From Planctomycetaceae bacterium (GTDB lineage: Bacteria; Planctomycetota; Planctomycetia; Planctomycetales; Planctomycetaceae): a DNA stretch of 40,608 nt. This document shows positions 17,422 to 26,184 of the stretch, piece after piece. Every line of letters begins with the position of its first letter. Positions within the stretch are counted from its first letter, which is position 1. The stretch spans positions 1 through 40,608 of the forward strand of contig JAGQPW010000024.1 in assembly GCA_020426515.1 (NCBI GenBank), in the 5' to 3' direction. The translations under genes and the position numbers were made by a program. The notes beneath the pieces are model-generated. The model worked only from the letters and a program-made list of their open reading frames with translations, was not told where the DNA came from and searched no databases.

Positions 17422-18461
17422 TTGGCAACGCCATCAATCAGGCGAGAGAATATCATGCGACCGGCGTTATTCTGCAGCACGCTGGTCACGATGGTGTCCA
17501 CTTCCTTGCCCATCTCGCGAGTTCCCTGCTCCACGACCACCATCGTTCCATCGTCCAGATAACCGATCCCCTGACCGGCTCCTTCGCCTTCCTTCATGAT
17601 GCGGATGCGGACGTGTTCGCCCGGAATGAATTTGGGCTTCAGAGCGCTGGCGACTTCGTTCAGATTGATGACGTCCACTCCCTGCACGCCGGCCAGTTTG
17701 TTCAGGTTCACGTCGTTGGTGACCATCCGACCGTTGTACTGTTTGGAGAGTTCCACCAGTCGCTGGTCGATCGTACGATCACTGGCGAGGTTGCTCTCCA
17801 CGACCTTGATGTCGACTTTGGGGTCCTGCTGCAGCTTGCGCAGCATGTCGAGCCCGCGACGGCCCCGACTGCGACGCACCTTGTCGTGACTGTCTGCAAT
17901 GTCCTGGACTTCCTGCAGAATGAACTGCGGAACGAGGATCTGGGCATCAATGATGTTTGTTTCGATGACATCAACAATGCGTCCATCAATCAGGGCGCTG
18001 GAGTCAAGAATCATCGGACGGCCCCCGCGCAGTTCGCGTGCGAATTCCACGTAGGGAATCACAAACCGGAACTGGTCCTTGGTCTGCATCAGGAATGTGA
18101 TGCACAGGTAAGGGAGCAGCAGAAGCGACATCATGCTGATCGCCGCATCAAATCCCGGTCCATTCTGGCCAAACACACCTCCCGCACTGAACAGCGGGTC
18201 GAGTGCCAGGTTGAACAGGTAAGCCAGCAGCACACCAATCAGTAGTCCGAAGTAGATCGCAGAAATGACTTCAACCCGTTTGCGGGGAGTCAACACGTCG
18301 ATCAACAGAATCGACAAGGCACCCATCACCAGAACGACGAACGTCGCGACCGGGTTTTCCACCACGACAGGAGGAGCTGCCGAATCCTTGGCAAAGCAGA
18401 AGGTCGCGATGGCTCCCACGGCAATGACGGTGTACAGAGCCCGAATAATTAGCAGCAGCAT
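17418..18461 (-). CDS. PIN-TRAM membrane protein (YacL-like)
   Basis: A 347-residue protein. Four hydrophobic helices lie at about 4-24, 38-56, 65-87 and 106-126. A PIN nuclease-fold domain follows (~149-270), with the acidic residues expected for metal binding: D153 in [13 protein letters not shown]184 in [10 protein letters not shown] and D250 in [20 protein letters not shown]-binding domain occupies ~278-335 ([32 protein letters not shown]). This is the YacL-type architecture common in bacteria; RNase activity is plausible, but the target is unknown. The gene heads the minus-strand unit that continues into the terpene cyclase by a 4-base overlap. Whether its function relates to isoprenoids or the coupling is incidental cannot be told from sequence. 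Confidence 0.93.
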   Translation of the reverse strand: MLLLIIRALYTVIAVGAIATFCFAKDSAAPPVVVENPVATFVVLVMGALSILLIDVLTPRKRVEVISAIYFGLLIGVLLAYLFNLALDPLFSAGGVFGQNGPGFDAAISMMSLLLLPYLCITFLMQTKDQFRFVIPYVEFARELRGGRPMILDSSALIDGRIVDVIETNIIDAQILVPQFILQEVQDIADSHDKVRRSRGRRGLDMLRKLQQDPKVDIKVVESNLASDRTIDQRLVELSKQYNGRMVTNDVNLNKLAGVQGVDVINLNEVASALKPKFIPGEHVRIRIMKEGEGAGQGIGYLDDGTMVVVEQGTREMGKEVDTIVTSVLQNNAGRMIFSRLIDGVAK

Positions 18462-18900
18462 GGCCGTGCTTCTCGTGTGTCAGGTGTTTCAAAGTATGAA
18501 CTCCTGCGACGCCGTGAGCGACGCAGAGGCAGGAGTGCAACATTTCGTCCTCAGTCGTTGAGTGACGAAATGGGGGGACAAGGTGGGCACAGCTTGAGGA
18601 AGTTGTGGACAAGTCCACGAAGTGAACCGCTCGCTGTGGCAGCAGATCGACCCGTAGTGTACGGACTTGCCAGACCGGATTCCACTGGTCATTCCGGTGG
18701 TCAATCGTTGACGCCAAAATCGTGCATCTTGCAGCAAGTTAACACTGCTACAACCGTTATGGTCAAACGGGGCGTTAGGCGGCATCGTCTGTCCCAGTCC
18801 ACGGACCGGCTCTTCGGCGCGGCCTCTGGAATGGCTTCCTTCACCCCGCGGGGTTCACGAACTATCCTCCGGGAGTTGTTGCTCCACTCCGCCTGCCCAC
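18462..18900. other. Divergent intergenic region, 439 bases
   Basis: This region separates the PIN-TRAM gene (minus) from the sulfatase (plus), so it should carry the promoter of the isoprenoid unit and that of the sulfatase. I found no convincing -35/-10 pair. Two inverted repeats are visible: GTGGAC/GTCCAC at 18605-18618, and ACCGGA/TCCGGT at 18674-18679 and 18693-18698. Open frames here show no coding character. Confidence 0.5.
18605..18618. promoter_or_regulatory. Palindrome GTGGAC-AA-GTCCAC
   Basis: Six-base perfect arms with a two-base centre form a compact two-fold symmetric site in the divergent region, about 145 bases from the PIN-TRAM start and 283 from the sulfatase start. This shape suits a dimeric repressor, but no regulator is known and such a site can arise by chance. 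Confidence 0.25.
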
Positions 18901-20547
18901 ATGAGTCAATCCATGAGAATGCGTGCCTTGATGTGGCTGCTGTGTCTCACGGGAGCCATGATTTCGGCCGGTCGCAGCGCAGCTGCCGATCGTCCCAATA
19001 TTGTCTTTGCGTTTGCGGATGACTGGGGACGCTACGCCAGTGCGTATGCAAAGCTCGAACCGGGCGGACCGTCGGACGTGGTCTCGACGCCGAACTTCGA
19101 CCGCATTGCCCGAGAAGGGGTGCTGTTTACGAAGGCATTCGTCAATGCCCCGTCCTGCACCCCCTGCCGCAGTTCGTTGCTCTCGGGGCAATACTTCTGG
19201 CGGACCGGGCGGGGGGCCATTCTTTCGGGAGCGGTGTGGGATGAGAACATCCCCAGCTATCCACTGATTCTGCGGGACGATGGATACCACATTGGCTTTA
19301 CGTACAAGGTCTGGGGGCCCGGAACTCCGGCCAATGCTCCCTACGGGGGGGCGGCCACGGCCTACGCAAAACGGGGCGGAGGCTTCAATCAGTTTTCTCA
19401 GCAGGTCATGGGAGCCGCCAATGCTGATCAGAAGCGTCAACAGTTACTCAGCCAGGTGCGAGGCAACTTTCAGGATTTCCTGAATGACCGCAAGCCCGGT
19501 CAGCCTTTCTGCTATTGGTTTGGTCCGACGAATTGCCATCGCAAATGGGCCGCCGGTTCAGGCAAGAAACTGTGGGGGATTGATCCCGATGAACTGCAGG
19601 GGCAGCTGCCGGGATACCTGCCGGATGTGCCACTGGTTCGGGAGGATCTGGCCGATTACCTCGGTGAGGTTCAGGCCTTTGACGCCGGGCTGGGAGAATT
19701 GCTCGACGAACTGGAACAGCGCGGCGAACTGGAAAACACGCTGGTGGTTGTGAGTGGCGATCATGGTTTTCCGGGTTTCCCACATGGGAAATGCAACCTG
19801 TACGATGCCGGTGTGCATGTGAGCCTCGCGATTCGCTGGCCGCGACAGGTGCCCTCGAATCGCATCGTCGATGACTTTGTCTGCCTGCCGGATCTCGCTC
19901 CCACGTTCCTGGATGCTGCTGGCGTTGAGATTCCGGACGTGATGACGGGGCGCAGTCTGCTGCCGGTCTTGACCTCTGAGAAATCCGGGCTGGTCGATTC
20001 CTCGCGCGATGCGGTGATTGTGGGACGCGAGCGGCATGTCGGCAGCGCCCGCGAGGACAACCTGCCATATCCACAGAGGGCGATTGTCACGAAGGATTTT
20101 CTGTACATTCACAACTTCCATCCTGAGCGGTGGCCGCTGGGAGATGCTCCCGGTTACGGGCTGCCGGCCGGACCAATGCCGACCTTCAAGGATCTGCGAG
20201 AGATAACCGTTGGCGCCTTCGCCGATTTCGATGCCAGTCCAACGAAAGCCTGGATCATCACGCATCGCGATGATCCAGCCGGGCAGTCCGATTTTCAGCG
20301 GGCCTTTGGTTTGCGGCCTCAAGAAGAGCTCTACGATCTACACACCGATCCCCACTGCCTGAACAACCTCGCAGGCGAAGCAAAATTGGCTGCTATTCAG
20401 GTTGCGCTCCGTGAACGACTGATGCTGGTGTTGAAATCAACGGGCGATCCGCGCGTGACAGGCGAGGGAGACACCTTCGATCGTTCCCCGTACTCCGACC
20501 CCGCTCAACCGGGTGGTTTTCGCAAGCCGAAGCCGTCAGGAAAGTGA
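18901..20547 (+). CDS. Type I sulfatase, exported
   Basis: A 548-residue sulfatase. A signal peptide covers about the first 29 residues ([15 protein letters not shown], cleavage near SAAA-D). The N-terminal metal-binding pair is in FAFADDWG (D40, D41). The formylglycine signature is C86-T-P-C-R90 followed by SSLLSGQ, so Cys86 would be oxidised to formylglycine by a separate enzyme. The second metal site is [16 protein letters not shown]. Sulfatases are hugely expanded in marine planctomycetes for use of sulfated polysaccharides or for host-derived sulfates; the actual sulfate ester is not predictable. ATG 18901 has no clear ribosome site; ATG at 18913 or 18919 would also leave an intact signal peptide. 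The gene is followed after 16 bases by the prenyltransferase-like gene and probably shares its transcript. Confidence 0.93.
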   Translation: MSQSMRMRALMWLLCLTGAMISAGRSAAADRPNIVFAFADDWGRYASAYAKLEPGGPSDVVSTPNFDRIAREGVLFTKAFVNAPSCTPCRSSLLSGQYFWRTGRGAILSGAVWDENIPSYPLILRDDGYHIGFTYKVWGPGTPANAPYGGAATAYAKRGGGFNQFSQQVMGAANADQKRQQLLSQVRGNFQDFLNDRKPGQPFCYWFGPTNCHRKWAAGSGKKLWGIDPDELQGQLPGYLPDVPLVREDLADYLGEVQAFDAGLGELLDELEQRGELENTLVVVSGDHGFPGFPHGKCNLYDAGVHVSLAIRWPRQVPSNRIVDDFVCLPDLAPTFLDAAGVEIPDVMTGRSLLPVLTSEKSGLVDSSRDAVIVGRERHVGSAREDNLPYPQRAIVTKDFLYIHNFHPERWPLGDAPGYGLPAGPMPTFKDLREITVGAFADFDASPTKAWIITHRDDPAGQSDFQRAFGLRPQEELYDLHTDPHCLNNLAGEAKLAAIQVALRERLMLVLKSTGDPRVTGEGDTFDRSPYSDPAQPGGFRKPKPSGK

Positions 20548-20563
20548 AAGATCCGACATTTCC

Positions 20564-21523
20564 ATGACGACCTCTTCCCAGGAATCTCAGCTGCCATATC
20601 TGGTGCGGCTGGGCAATCGGCTCCAGTCTGCGCTATCGGGAATGGATGCGGCTCGCGTGCTGCGGCACCGCCAGTTTCTGCGCTCGTTTCAGCAGAAGGA
20701 TGGAGGTTTTTCGGGACGGGAAGGGGACTCAGATCTCTACTACACGAGTTTCGCCGTCCGCGGATTGATGATGCTTGGAGGATTGGAACCCGACACGGCC
20801 GGGCCACTAACCCAATACCTGCGATCGATCGAATGGCGATCGCTGGGCGTCATCGACCTGATGAACTGGATGGCCACGGCGCTGGCTGTTCAGGTCTCGA
20901 CCGGCCAGGACCTGCTGGCCGATGAACCGGCGACCTGGTCGGCAGAGGCAGCCACACAGTTAGAGTCGGTTCGTACAGGCGATGGAGGATACGCCAAGTC
21001 GCCGGACGGAGCTTCGGGCAGTACGTATCACACGTTTCTGGTTGTGTTGACGTATCAGCTGCTCGGGATTCCTGTCCCCCGCCGGAATGCGCTGATTCAG
21101 TTCCTGTATGATCGCCAGCGCGATGATGGCGGATTCGTCGAGATTGCTCCGATGCGCCGCGCCGGGACGAATCCCACGGCGGCAGCGGCGGCATTGTTGC
21201 AGGAGTTTGGCGCTGTTGATGATGAGTTGCGTCAGGACCTGCGCGGGTTCTTGAAGTCCGTGCGCTCCGATGAAGGAGGCTTTCAGGCCAATGGCCGAGT
21301 CCCGTTTGCCGATAGCCTGTCGACGTTTACGGGCTTTCTGACGATTCGCGATCTCTCGCTGGGGCCCATCCTCGATCCTGAGCAAGTGCGGCACTGGGTG
21401 GAAACGCAACTGGAGTTTCCTACCGGAGGGTTTCGTGCAGCCTCGTGGGATGAGGCCGCTGATGTGGAATACAGCTTTTATGGCCTGGCGCTGCTCGCAT
21501 TGCTGGCCGAAGTGATGCCCTGA
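20564..21523 (+). CDS. Prenyltransferase beta-subunit-like toroid protein
   Basis: About 319 residues from the ATG at 20564; the frame is open 51 bases further upstream, but that would overlap the sulfatase. The protein is a series of alpha/alpha-toroid repeats marked by GGF or GGY turns (DGGFSGR near 46, DGGYAKS near 140, DDGGFVE near 187, DEGGFQA near 236, TGGFRAA near 287). Segments resemble the beta subunit of eukaryotic geranylgeranyl/farnesyl transferases: SDLYYTSFAVRGLMMLG, STYHTFLVVL with H156, and ADVEYSFYGLALL with D300 and E302. In the eukaryotic enzymes the last motif is DxC, part of the zinc site; here Cys is Glu. Role unknown: a lipid-binding toroid, a terpene enzyme or a protein prenyltransferase relative. 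Lies 16 bases behind the sulfatase and 26 before rsmG. Confidence 0.82.
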   Translation: MTTSSQESQLPYLVRLGNRLQSALSGMDAARVLRHRQFLRSFQQKDGGFSGREGDSDLYYTSFAVRGLMMLGGLEPDTAGPLTQYLRSIEWRSLGVIDLMNWMATALAVQVSTGQDLLADEPATWSAEAATQLESVRTGDGGYAKSPDGASGSTYHTFLVVLTYQLLGIPVPRRNALIQFLYDRQRDDGGFVEIAPMRRAGTNPTAAAAALLQEFGAVDDELRQDLRGFLKSVRSDEGGFQANGRVPFADSLSTFTGFLTIRDLSLGPILDPEQVRHWVETQLEFPTGGFRAASWDEAADVEYSFYGLALLALLAEVMP

Positions 21524-21549
21524 CGATCGCCCGTGGGCGATGAACACCA

Positions 21550-22272
21550 ATGAAAGATTCTTCTTCGATGTCGGAACATGCAGCGCTCCAGGAACTCTTG
21601 CAGGCCGGTGTGGCTTCGCTCGGATTGTCGTTTGACGATGCTCAGATGAAGCAGATGCTGGGCTATCTGCTGGCGGTTCTGGATGAGAATCAGCACGTCA
21701 ATGTGACGGCGATTCGCGAACCGGAAGCGGCGGTCGCACAGCATCTCATCGACAGCCTGGCTTTGGTCAAAGTCTGGAATGAGCACTGCAGCAGCAAGGC
21801 TCCTTCCACGGCCTTCGATCTGGGGACGGGGGGAGGTTTCCCCGCCGCTGTTCTCGCTGCGGCGTGGCCACACTGTAAGGTGACCGCTGTGGACAGCACT
21901 GGGAAAAAGGTGGCCGTCGTAGAACGCTGTTCCGGCTTGGTGGGGATTACGAACCTCACGACGCTGCATGCCCGCGGAGCCGAATTGCCCGCCTTGCAGC
22001 CTCAGTTTCGACAGGCCTTCAAACTCTCCACGGCTCGTGCTGTTGGCCCGGCGGTCAAATTGCTTAAGGAACTGCTGCCACTGACGAGCCGCCACGGCTG
22101 GATTCTGCTGATGAAGGGCCCGGAGGTAACTGGTTCCGAGTTTCGCGCGGCTCAACGACTGGCGGAGAAACGGGACTTCATCGCTCTGGACCCGATCAGC
22201 TATTCGGTCCCCGACGTCGGCGACCGAACCATCCTGCCTTACCGAGGCAATCGGGTTCCGGTGTCCGAGTAA
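21550..22272 (+). CDS. rsmG: 16S rRNA (guanine-527-N7) methyltransferase RsmG
   Basis: A 240-residue protein matching RsmG (GidB) along its length. Early helices end in LLAVLDENQHVNVTAIREPE, followed by the family-specific HLIDSLAL. The SAM-binding glycine loop is FDLGTGGGFPAAVLA, the next strand is VTAVDSTGKKVAVVERC, and a later conserved segment contains STARAVGPAVKLLKELLP. The enzyme methylates N7 of G527 in 16S rRNA using S-adenosylmethionine; loss of it gives low-level streptomycin resistance in other bacteria. The ATG at 21550 is used here, but the ATG at 21568 (MSEHAALQ) is equally possible. Not in the usual gidA/parAB neighbourhood; instead it follows the toroid protein gene. Confidence 0.95.
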   Translation: MKDSSSMSEHAALQELLQAGVASLGLSFDDAQMKQMLGYLLAVLDENQHVNVTAIREPEAAVAQHLIDSLALVKVWNEHCSSKAPSTAFDLGTGGGFPAAVLAAAWPHCKVTAVDSTGKKVAVVERCSGLVGITNLTTLHARGAELPALQPQFRQAFKLSTARAVGPAVKLLKELLPLTSRHGWILLMKGPEVTGSEFRAAQRLAEKRDFIALDPISYSVPDVGDRTILPYRGNRVPVSE

Positions 22273-22489
22273 GCCCTTGGCATGGCAGTACGGATGGCAG
22301 ACCTTCGTGTTGCGGGGAAGCTGTCGAGACAGGCTGGCCGCAGAGGGCGCGGAGGATCGCAGAGGTACGAGAGGGAGGGACCGCTGGAATGCCTTCCATT
22401 CACACCTCCCCCCGTCGTGCTGTCGCGATTGCGTTTCAGATGGTGAGGATGAGAGGCTTCATCATCTCACGCTTTCTCTGCGGCGAAAA

Positions 22490-23542
22490 TTAAGTCCCTG
22501 ACGTCAGTGCAGGTTGCTGCTGCGTCACGCAGTGAATTGCGCCCAGTCCCCAGACGAGTGGTGTGCAGTCGATGCCGACGACTTTTCTTGTGGGGAAAAG
22601 GTCCTGCAGGATGTCGCACGCGAGTTGGTCGTTCGCGTGGCGATAGGTCGGGACGAGAACGTGGCCGTTGGTGATCAGGAAGTTGGCGTAGCTGGCCGGA
22701 AGCCGATGCTCTTCGTAGTACACCGGGCCGGGCATGGGAAGCTCGACGATCTTCAGTGAGCGTTCCCCGGCGATGCGTTTCAGCAGCTCAAGATTCTCCT
22801 GCAGCGGGGCGTGGTTCTCGTCGTCCGTGTTCGGTTCGACGGCGGTGACAATCGTGTCGGCCGAGACGAAGCGGGTGATGTCGTCGATGTGGCCATCGGT
22901 ATCGTCGCCGATGATGCCATCTCCCAGCCACAGGAATTCCTGCACGCCAAGGTAGTCTCGCAGCTTTTGTTCAATGTCGGATTGTGTGAGGTGCGGATTG
23001 CGATTGGGATTGAGCAGGCAGGAGGTGGTTGTCAGCAACAGGCCTTCACCGTTGACATCGATGGAACCACCTTCCAGTACGATGCCCGCTTCGAAACGCT
23101 GTTCACCAAATTCTTCACCGATGCGGCGGGGAACCTGATTGTCCAGATCGTATGGCGGGTACTTGTCGCCCCAGGCGTTGTACTTCCAGTCAGTCAGCGC
23201 CCGTTCCCGTTGACCGGTTTCGTTATTGCGCACCACGTAGATCGGCCCGTGGTCACGCACCCACGCATCGTTGGTGGGGTTGAGATGAAAGCGAATCTGT
23301 GACAGCGGGACTCCGGCATTCTCAAGCAGATTGCGGACTCCGTCGGCCATCGCCTCATCGGCGACATTGATGCGAACCAGCTCCGAGAGGGCAATGTTCC
23401 GGGCCAATTCCACGAACACGCCGGGGACCGGGGCGAAGGCATCGGGCCAGCTTTCCTGCTTGTGAGGCCACGACAGCCAGACGGCCTCCTGTGGCTCCCA
23501 TTCGGCGGGCATACGAAAACCAAGCTGGGCGGGCGTCGTCAT
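22490..23542 (-). CDS. aguA: Agmatine deiminase
   Basis: About 350 residues from the preferred ATG at 23542 (MTTPAQLGFRMPAEWEPQEA, the normal family start); the frame continues upstream to 23605. The agmatine deiminase/peptidylarginine deiminase fold is shown by NDAWVRDHGP, the VLEGGSID segment, DDTDGHIDDITRFV, and the catalytic Cys in LGAIHCVTQQ (about C338). The enzyme converts agmatine to N-carbamoylputrescine and ammonia, a step of putrescine synthesis from arginine. The partner genes (arginine decarboxylase, N-carbamoylputrescine amidase) are not in the window. It lies 120 bases after the HTTM gene on the same strand and converges with rsmG across 217 bases in which I see only a short GATGA/TCATC hairpin. 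Confidence 0.93.
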   Translation of the reverse strand: MTTPAQLGFRMPAEWEPQEAVWLSWPHKQESWPDAFAPVPGVFVELARNIALSELVRINVADEAMADGVRNLLENAGVPLSQIRFHLNPTNDAWVRDHGPIYVVRNNETGQRERALTDWKYNAWGDKYPPYDLDNQVPRRIGEEFGEQRFEAGIVLEGGSIDVNGEGLLLTTTSCLLNPNRNPHLTQSDIEQKLRDYLGVQEFLWLGDGIIGDDTDGHIDDITRFVSADTIVTAVEPNTDDENHAPLQENLELLKRIAGERSLKIVELPMPGPVYYEEHRLPASYANFLITNGHVLVPTYRHANDQLACDILQDLFPTRKVVGIDCTPLVWGLGAIHCVTQQQPALTSGT

Positions 23543-23662
23543 ACGGTCAGCATTGCGTACAGATCTCGGAAACGGATTCCGCCGCATGATAGGACCGAAG
23601 GCCACCTTCGACGAGCCCGGCGCTCAGACGTTTTTGGTCAATGCTGCGAGTGCAGGCAACGC

Positions 23663-25210
23663 TCACGGCCGCAGTTCAATGACGCGGCGGGCGATTTCGC
23701 GGCCATGAATCCGCAGCACGAGCGCGTAGGTACCAGGCTGCAGAGACTCACGCAATTCATAGTGTACGGTGGTTCGCATTTGCTCGCGTGCGGCGACCAT
23801 GCCGTTCCGTTCAATCAAGTGGTCGGAGCTGTCGTGCAGATTGACCTCCACCCAGAGATCTTCATGCGGCGGGACAAACGAGCACTGAGCGAGGACCGTA
23901 TCGCCGTGATGGAACTGCCGACGTCGATCGGCAAGTACACCCCCCACGAGCACAGTTCCGACATCGTACGAGAACACCACATCCACGGGCCTCACGGAAA
24001 TGTCGTTTCGCAGCAGTTCGGCGGCACGCTGCGGGCCGAGGGGACGCAACGCCTTGCGACCGGCGGGCTGATGTTCCCCGTACACGTCCATACGTGCTTC
24101 GGCTTCGACGGCCAGAAAGGCAATGGCCGCGAGAATGCTGCCAAATGCAGGCAGTCCAAACAGTGTCGACATTGAGGGGGACGGTCCGGGCCGCGATGCA
24201 ATCGGCCGGCTGGTATTCCAGTAGGAGCTGATTCGCAGCCAGGTATCCTGGAACCACTGTCCGATGGCCCTTGCTTCCCGCTCTTCCAGGAAAGTCAGGT
24301 ACAAGGCCATGAACATCAGGGGGAACACGATCAGGCCCAGTGTGAAGTACGTCATCGCGTGAAAGACGAGGCCAATGGTCAGCATGATCACCCGTCCCAC
24401 CCCCTTCCAGGCAAGAAAGATGAACATGATTTCCCACACGATCGAAATGTAGCTCATCGCCACAACCACTGCGGGGAACAGGCTCAGGTATTCGCCCACC
24501 GGATTGGCGAGATTCACATTGGACAGCAGCCAGAACGACAGCTGGTCGCCACTGAAGTATTCCGGAGTGTGCATTTTTGTTGCAGCCGCACTCAGGTAGA
24601 TCAGTCCGATCAGCAGCTGAATCAGCCGTCGCGGCCAGACAGGACAACGGGTGGACACAACGGCGTTGGATGGATTGGACTGCCGCAACCAGGCATCAAT
24701 GGACCAGACTCGACCACATCCGGAACATGCCAGCAGTAACAGAATGTGCGTGGCGACGACGGTGTACTTGGTCATTGTGCTGAGTGCATCGGCCAGCCCG
24801 AAGTACGGGTAAAGCACCAGCACCACAATTGTCGAAAGCCTCGTCTGCCACCCGAGTGACATCGTCACGAGGCAGCAGATCAGCAATGTGTATCCGGCGA
24901 CTGCCAATGCAGGGCTCAATATCGGCAACAGGCCGGGATGACCAAAACTCTCCCACAGCGGTGCGGCGGCCCCGTCCGAGGAGAACAGCTCCCGAACGTG
25001 AAACCAGCGTGGCAATGCAGCCACCATCAACGCCCAGGGGAGCAAAATCCGCAGGAGCGCCATCGCATAAGGGGTCTCCCGGGCGTAGAAAAACGCTTCC
25101 AGTTTCACGAGTAGCGACTCTTCCGCAGCGTAGACCGGACTGCGGCTGACCACAGGATCTGTGGGCTGGTCGCTACTCTGTGCTGCGGGAGAAGATGTTG
25201 CTTCCGTCAT
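23663..25210 (-). CDS. HTTM (vitamin K carboxylase-like) membrane protein
   Basis: A 515-residue integral membrane protein. The N-terminal ~35 residues are soluble. Hydrophobic helices then run through residues ~45-320 (examples: MALLRILLPWALMVAALP, ALAVAGYTLLICCLVT, YTVVATHILLLLACSGC, FPAVVVAMSYISIVWEIMFI, VIMLTIGLVFHAMTYF). RRLIQLLIGLIYLSAAATKM plus EYFSGDQLSFWLLSN is typical of the HTTM domain shared with vitamin K-dependent gamma-carboxylase. The last ~150 residues are a soluble, probably beta-sandwich tail (VFSYDVGTVLVGG, ALVLRIHGREIARRVIEL). Family knowledge does not prove carboxylase activity for such bacterial proteins. The small protein gene 42 bases upstream (25253-25915) is co-oriented and probably co-transcribed. 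Confidence 0.85.
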   Translation of the reverse strand: MTEATSSPAAQSSDQPTDPVVSRSPVYAAEESLLVKLEAFFYARETPYAMALLRILLPWALMVAALPRWFHVRELFSSDGAAAPLWESFGHPGLLPILSPALAVAGYTLLICCLVTMSLGWQTRLSTIVVLVLYPYFGLADALSTMTKYTVVATHILLLLACSGCGRVWSIDAWLRQSNPSNAVVSTRCPVWPRRLIQLLIGLIYLSAAATKMHTPEYFSGDQLSFWLLSNVNLANPVGEYLSLFPAVVVAMSYISIVWEIMFIFLAWKGVGRVIMLTIGLVFHAMTYFTLGLIVFPLMFMALYLTFLEEREARAIGQWFQDTWLRISSYWNTSRPIASRPGPSPSMSTLFGLPAFGSILAAIAFLAVEAEARMDVYGEHQPAGRKALRPLGPQRAAELLRNDISVRPVDVVFSYDVGTVLVGGVLADRRRQFHHGDTVLAQCSFVPPHEDLWVEVNLHDSSDHLIERNGMVAAREQMRTTVHYELRESLQPGTYALVLRIHGREIARRVIELRP

Positions 25211-25252
25211 GGTTCACCGGAATCGGACTGGGAAAAGTGAGATCAACTGCGA

Positions 25253-25915
25253 CTAGCGGTTGGCAGTGCGAATGGGATCAGGTGAAGGCTGCAGATAGCT
25301 GACCGGAGTCACCATCGACTGGCCAGTTGGTCGGGACGATGTCGCCATGAAAGGCTGGGTGCGGGCCACTTCCTCCATCAGCCTCGGGTTGGCCATCAGG
25401 GCCCGGCTGGTGAGATGTGTTTTCCATGGGTAATGCAACTGAGCGCATTCGCCCTCTGGCGTGTATTCGGCCCGCAGGTAGTTGTATGAATACTTGTCCT
25501 GCGGCTCATCGTAACGCTGCTTCCACAGATGTTCCGGCAGGTTGTACTTGCGTGGCCAGGATTCATCGATCAGGAAGACCCGCGTAATGGGTTCATGGTC
25601 GGTATGTTTCAGGACATTCGTCGCGATGCGGCCCGAGTATTGGGCCTGTCCGTCGTAGTCGTGACGGGCGGCCGAGCCGAAGGGGATGAAGTTTCCCCAG
25701 GGAGCCGGGCTCAATTCGTAGTAGTTCCCGCTGAGTCCTTCGGCGACGAGGTGCCGTCTGGTTTCGTACGCGTCCCAGCCGCAGTACATGTCCCATACGA
25801 TGAAATACATCCCCAAATGCTCATGGGGTTTGTAGTTGATGGTGTGGCACACCACGCCGTACATCAGAATGGCGAGGTATGTTCCAATGAACCCATGTGT
25901 CAGCCAGCGTTTCAT
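25253..25915 (-). CDS. Small membrane-anchored partner of the HTTM protein
   Basis: A 220-residue protein with one N-terminal hydrophobic helix (WLTHGFIGTYLAILMYGVVC) that is either an uncleaved anchor or a signal peptide. The rest is soluble, rich in aromatic residues and Tyr (YFIVWDMYCGWDAYETR, SPAPWGNFIPFG, YSYNYLRAEYTPEGEC) with a Pro-rich C-terminus. I do not recognise a named family. An excellent ribosome site (AAGGAGG, 25925-25931) lies nine bases before the ATG, and a sigma70-like promoter candidate sits at 25976-26005. Spacing and orientation indicate a two-gene unit with the HTTM protein, so it may be its extracytoplasmic partner; that is inference. Confidence 0.8.
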   Translation of the reverse strand: MKRWLTHGFIGTYLAILMYGVVCHTINYKPHEHLGMYFIVWDMYCGWDAYETRRHLVAEGLSGNYYELSPAPWGNFIPFGSAARHDYDGQAQYSGRIATNVLKHTDHEPITRVFLIDESWPRKYNLPEHLWKQRYDEPQDKYSYNYLRAEYTPEGECAQLHYPWKTHLTSRALMANPRLMEEVARTQPFMATSSRPTGQSMVTPVSYLQPSPDPIRTANR

Positions 25916-25924
25916 CGTGAGCAG

Positions 25925-25931
25925 CCTCCTT
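25925..25931 (-). promoter_or_regulatory. Strong Shine-Dalgarno AAGGAGG
   Basis: A full-length AAGGAGG on the minus strand, nine bases before ATG 25915. It is the strongest ribosome site seen in the window and fixes the start of the small membrane-anchored protein. Confidence 0.75.
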
Positions 25932-25975
25932 GCCGCAGGGCGGGAATCGTGAACGAATCCCGGAAATGAGCGGAA

Positions 25976-26005
25976 ACTATGCGGTAGCAGGCCGATTCAG
26001 GTCAA
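25976..26005 (-). promoter_or_regulatory. Candidate promoter for the HTTM-partner unit
   Basis: On the minus strand TTGACC (26005-26000, 5 of 6 to the -35 consensus) and CATAGT (25981-25976, 4 of 6 to the -10) are separated by 18 bases. Transcription would begin about 55 bases before ATG 25915. The -10 match is modest, so chance occurrence is possible. Confidence 0.35.
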
Positions 26006-26184
26006 GATCGAGTTGGCAGGCACTGTCGAGCGCGGAAATTGAGAGTTCTGTTGAGCGTAGGCGGGCTGGTAGCCTTTGTCGCGGGTGAGGCATCAATCGA
26101 TGCTGGGGAGGGGCCCCGTTGCGGCGTTCGACCCTCGTTGTTCATCGCTGGACACTCAACTCACAACACTGGACACTCGCAGGA

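Noticed and set aside
22273-22489. Possible tRNA or small RNA in the rsmG-aguA gap
   Set aside because: No cloverleaf, CCA end or strong stem was found; only a 5-bp hairpin is visible.
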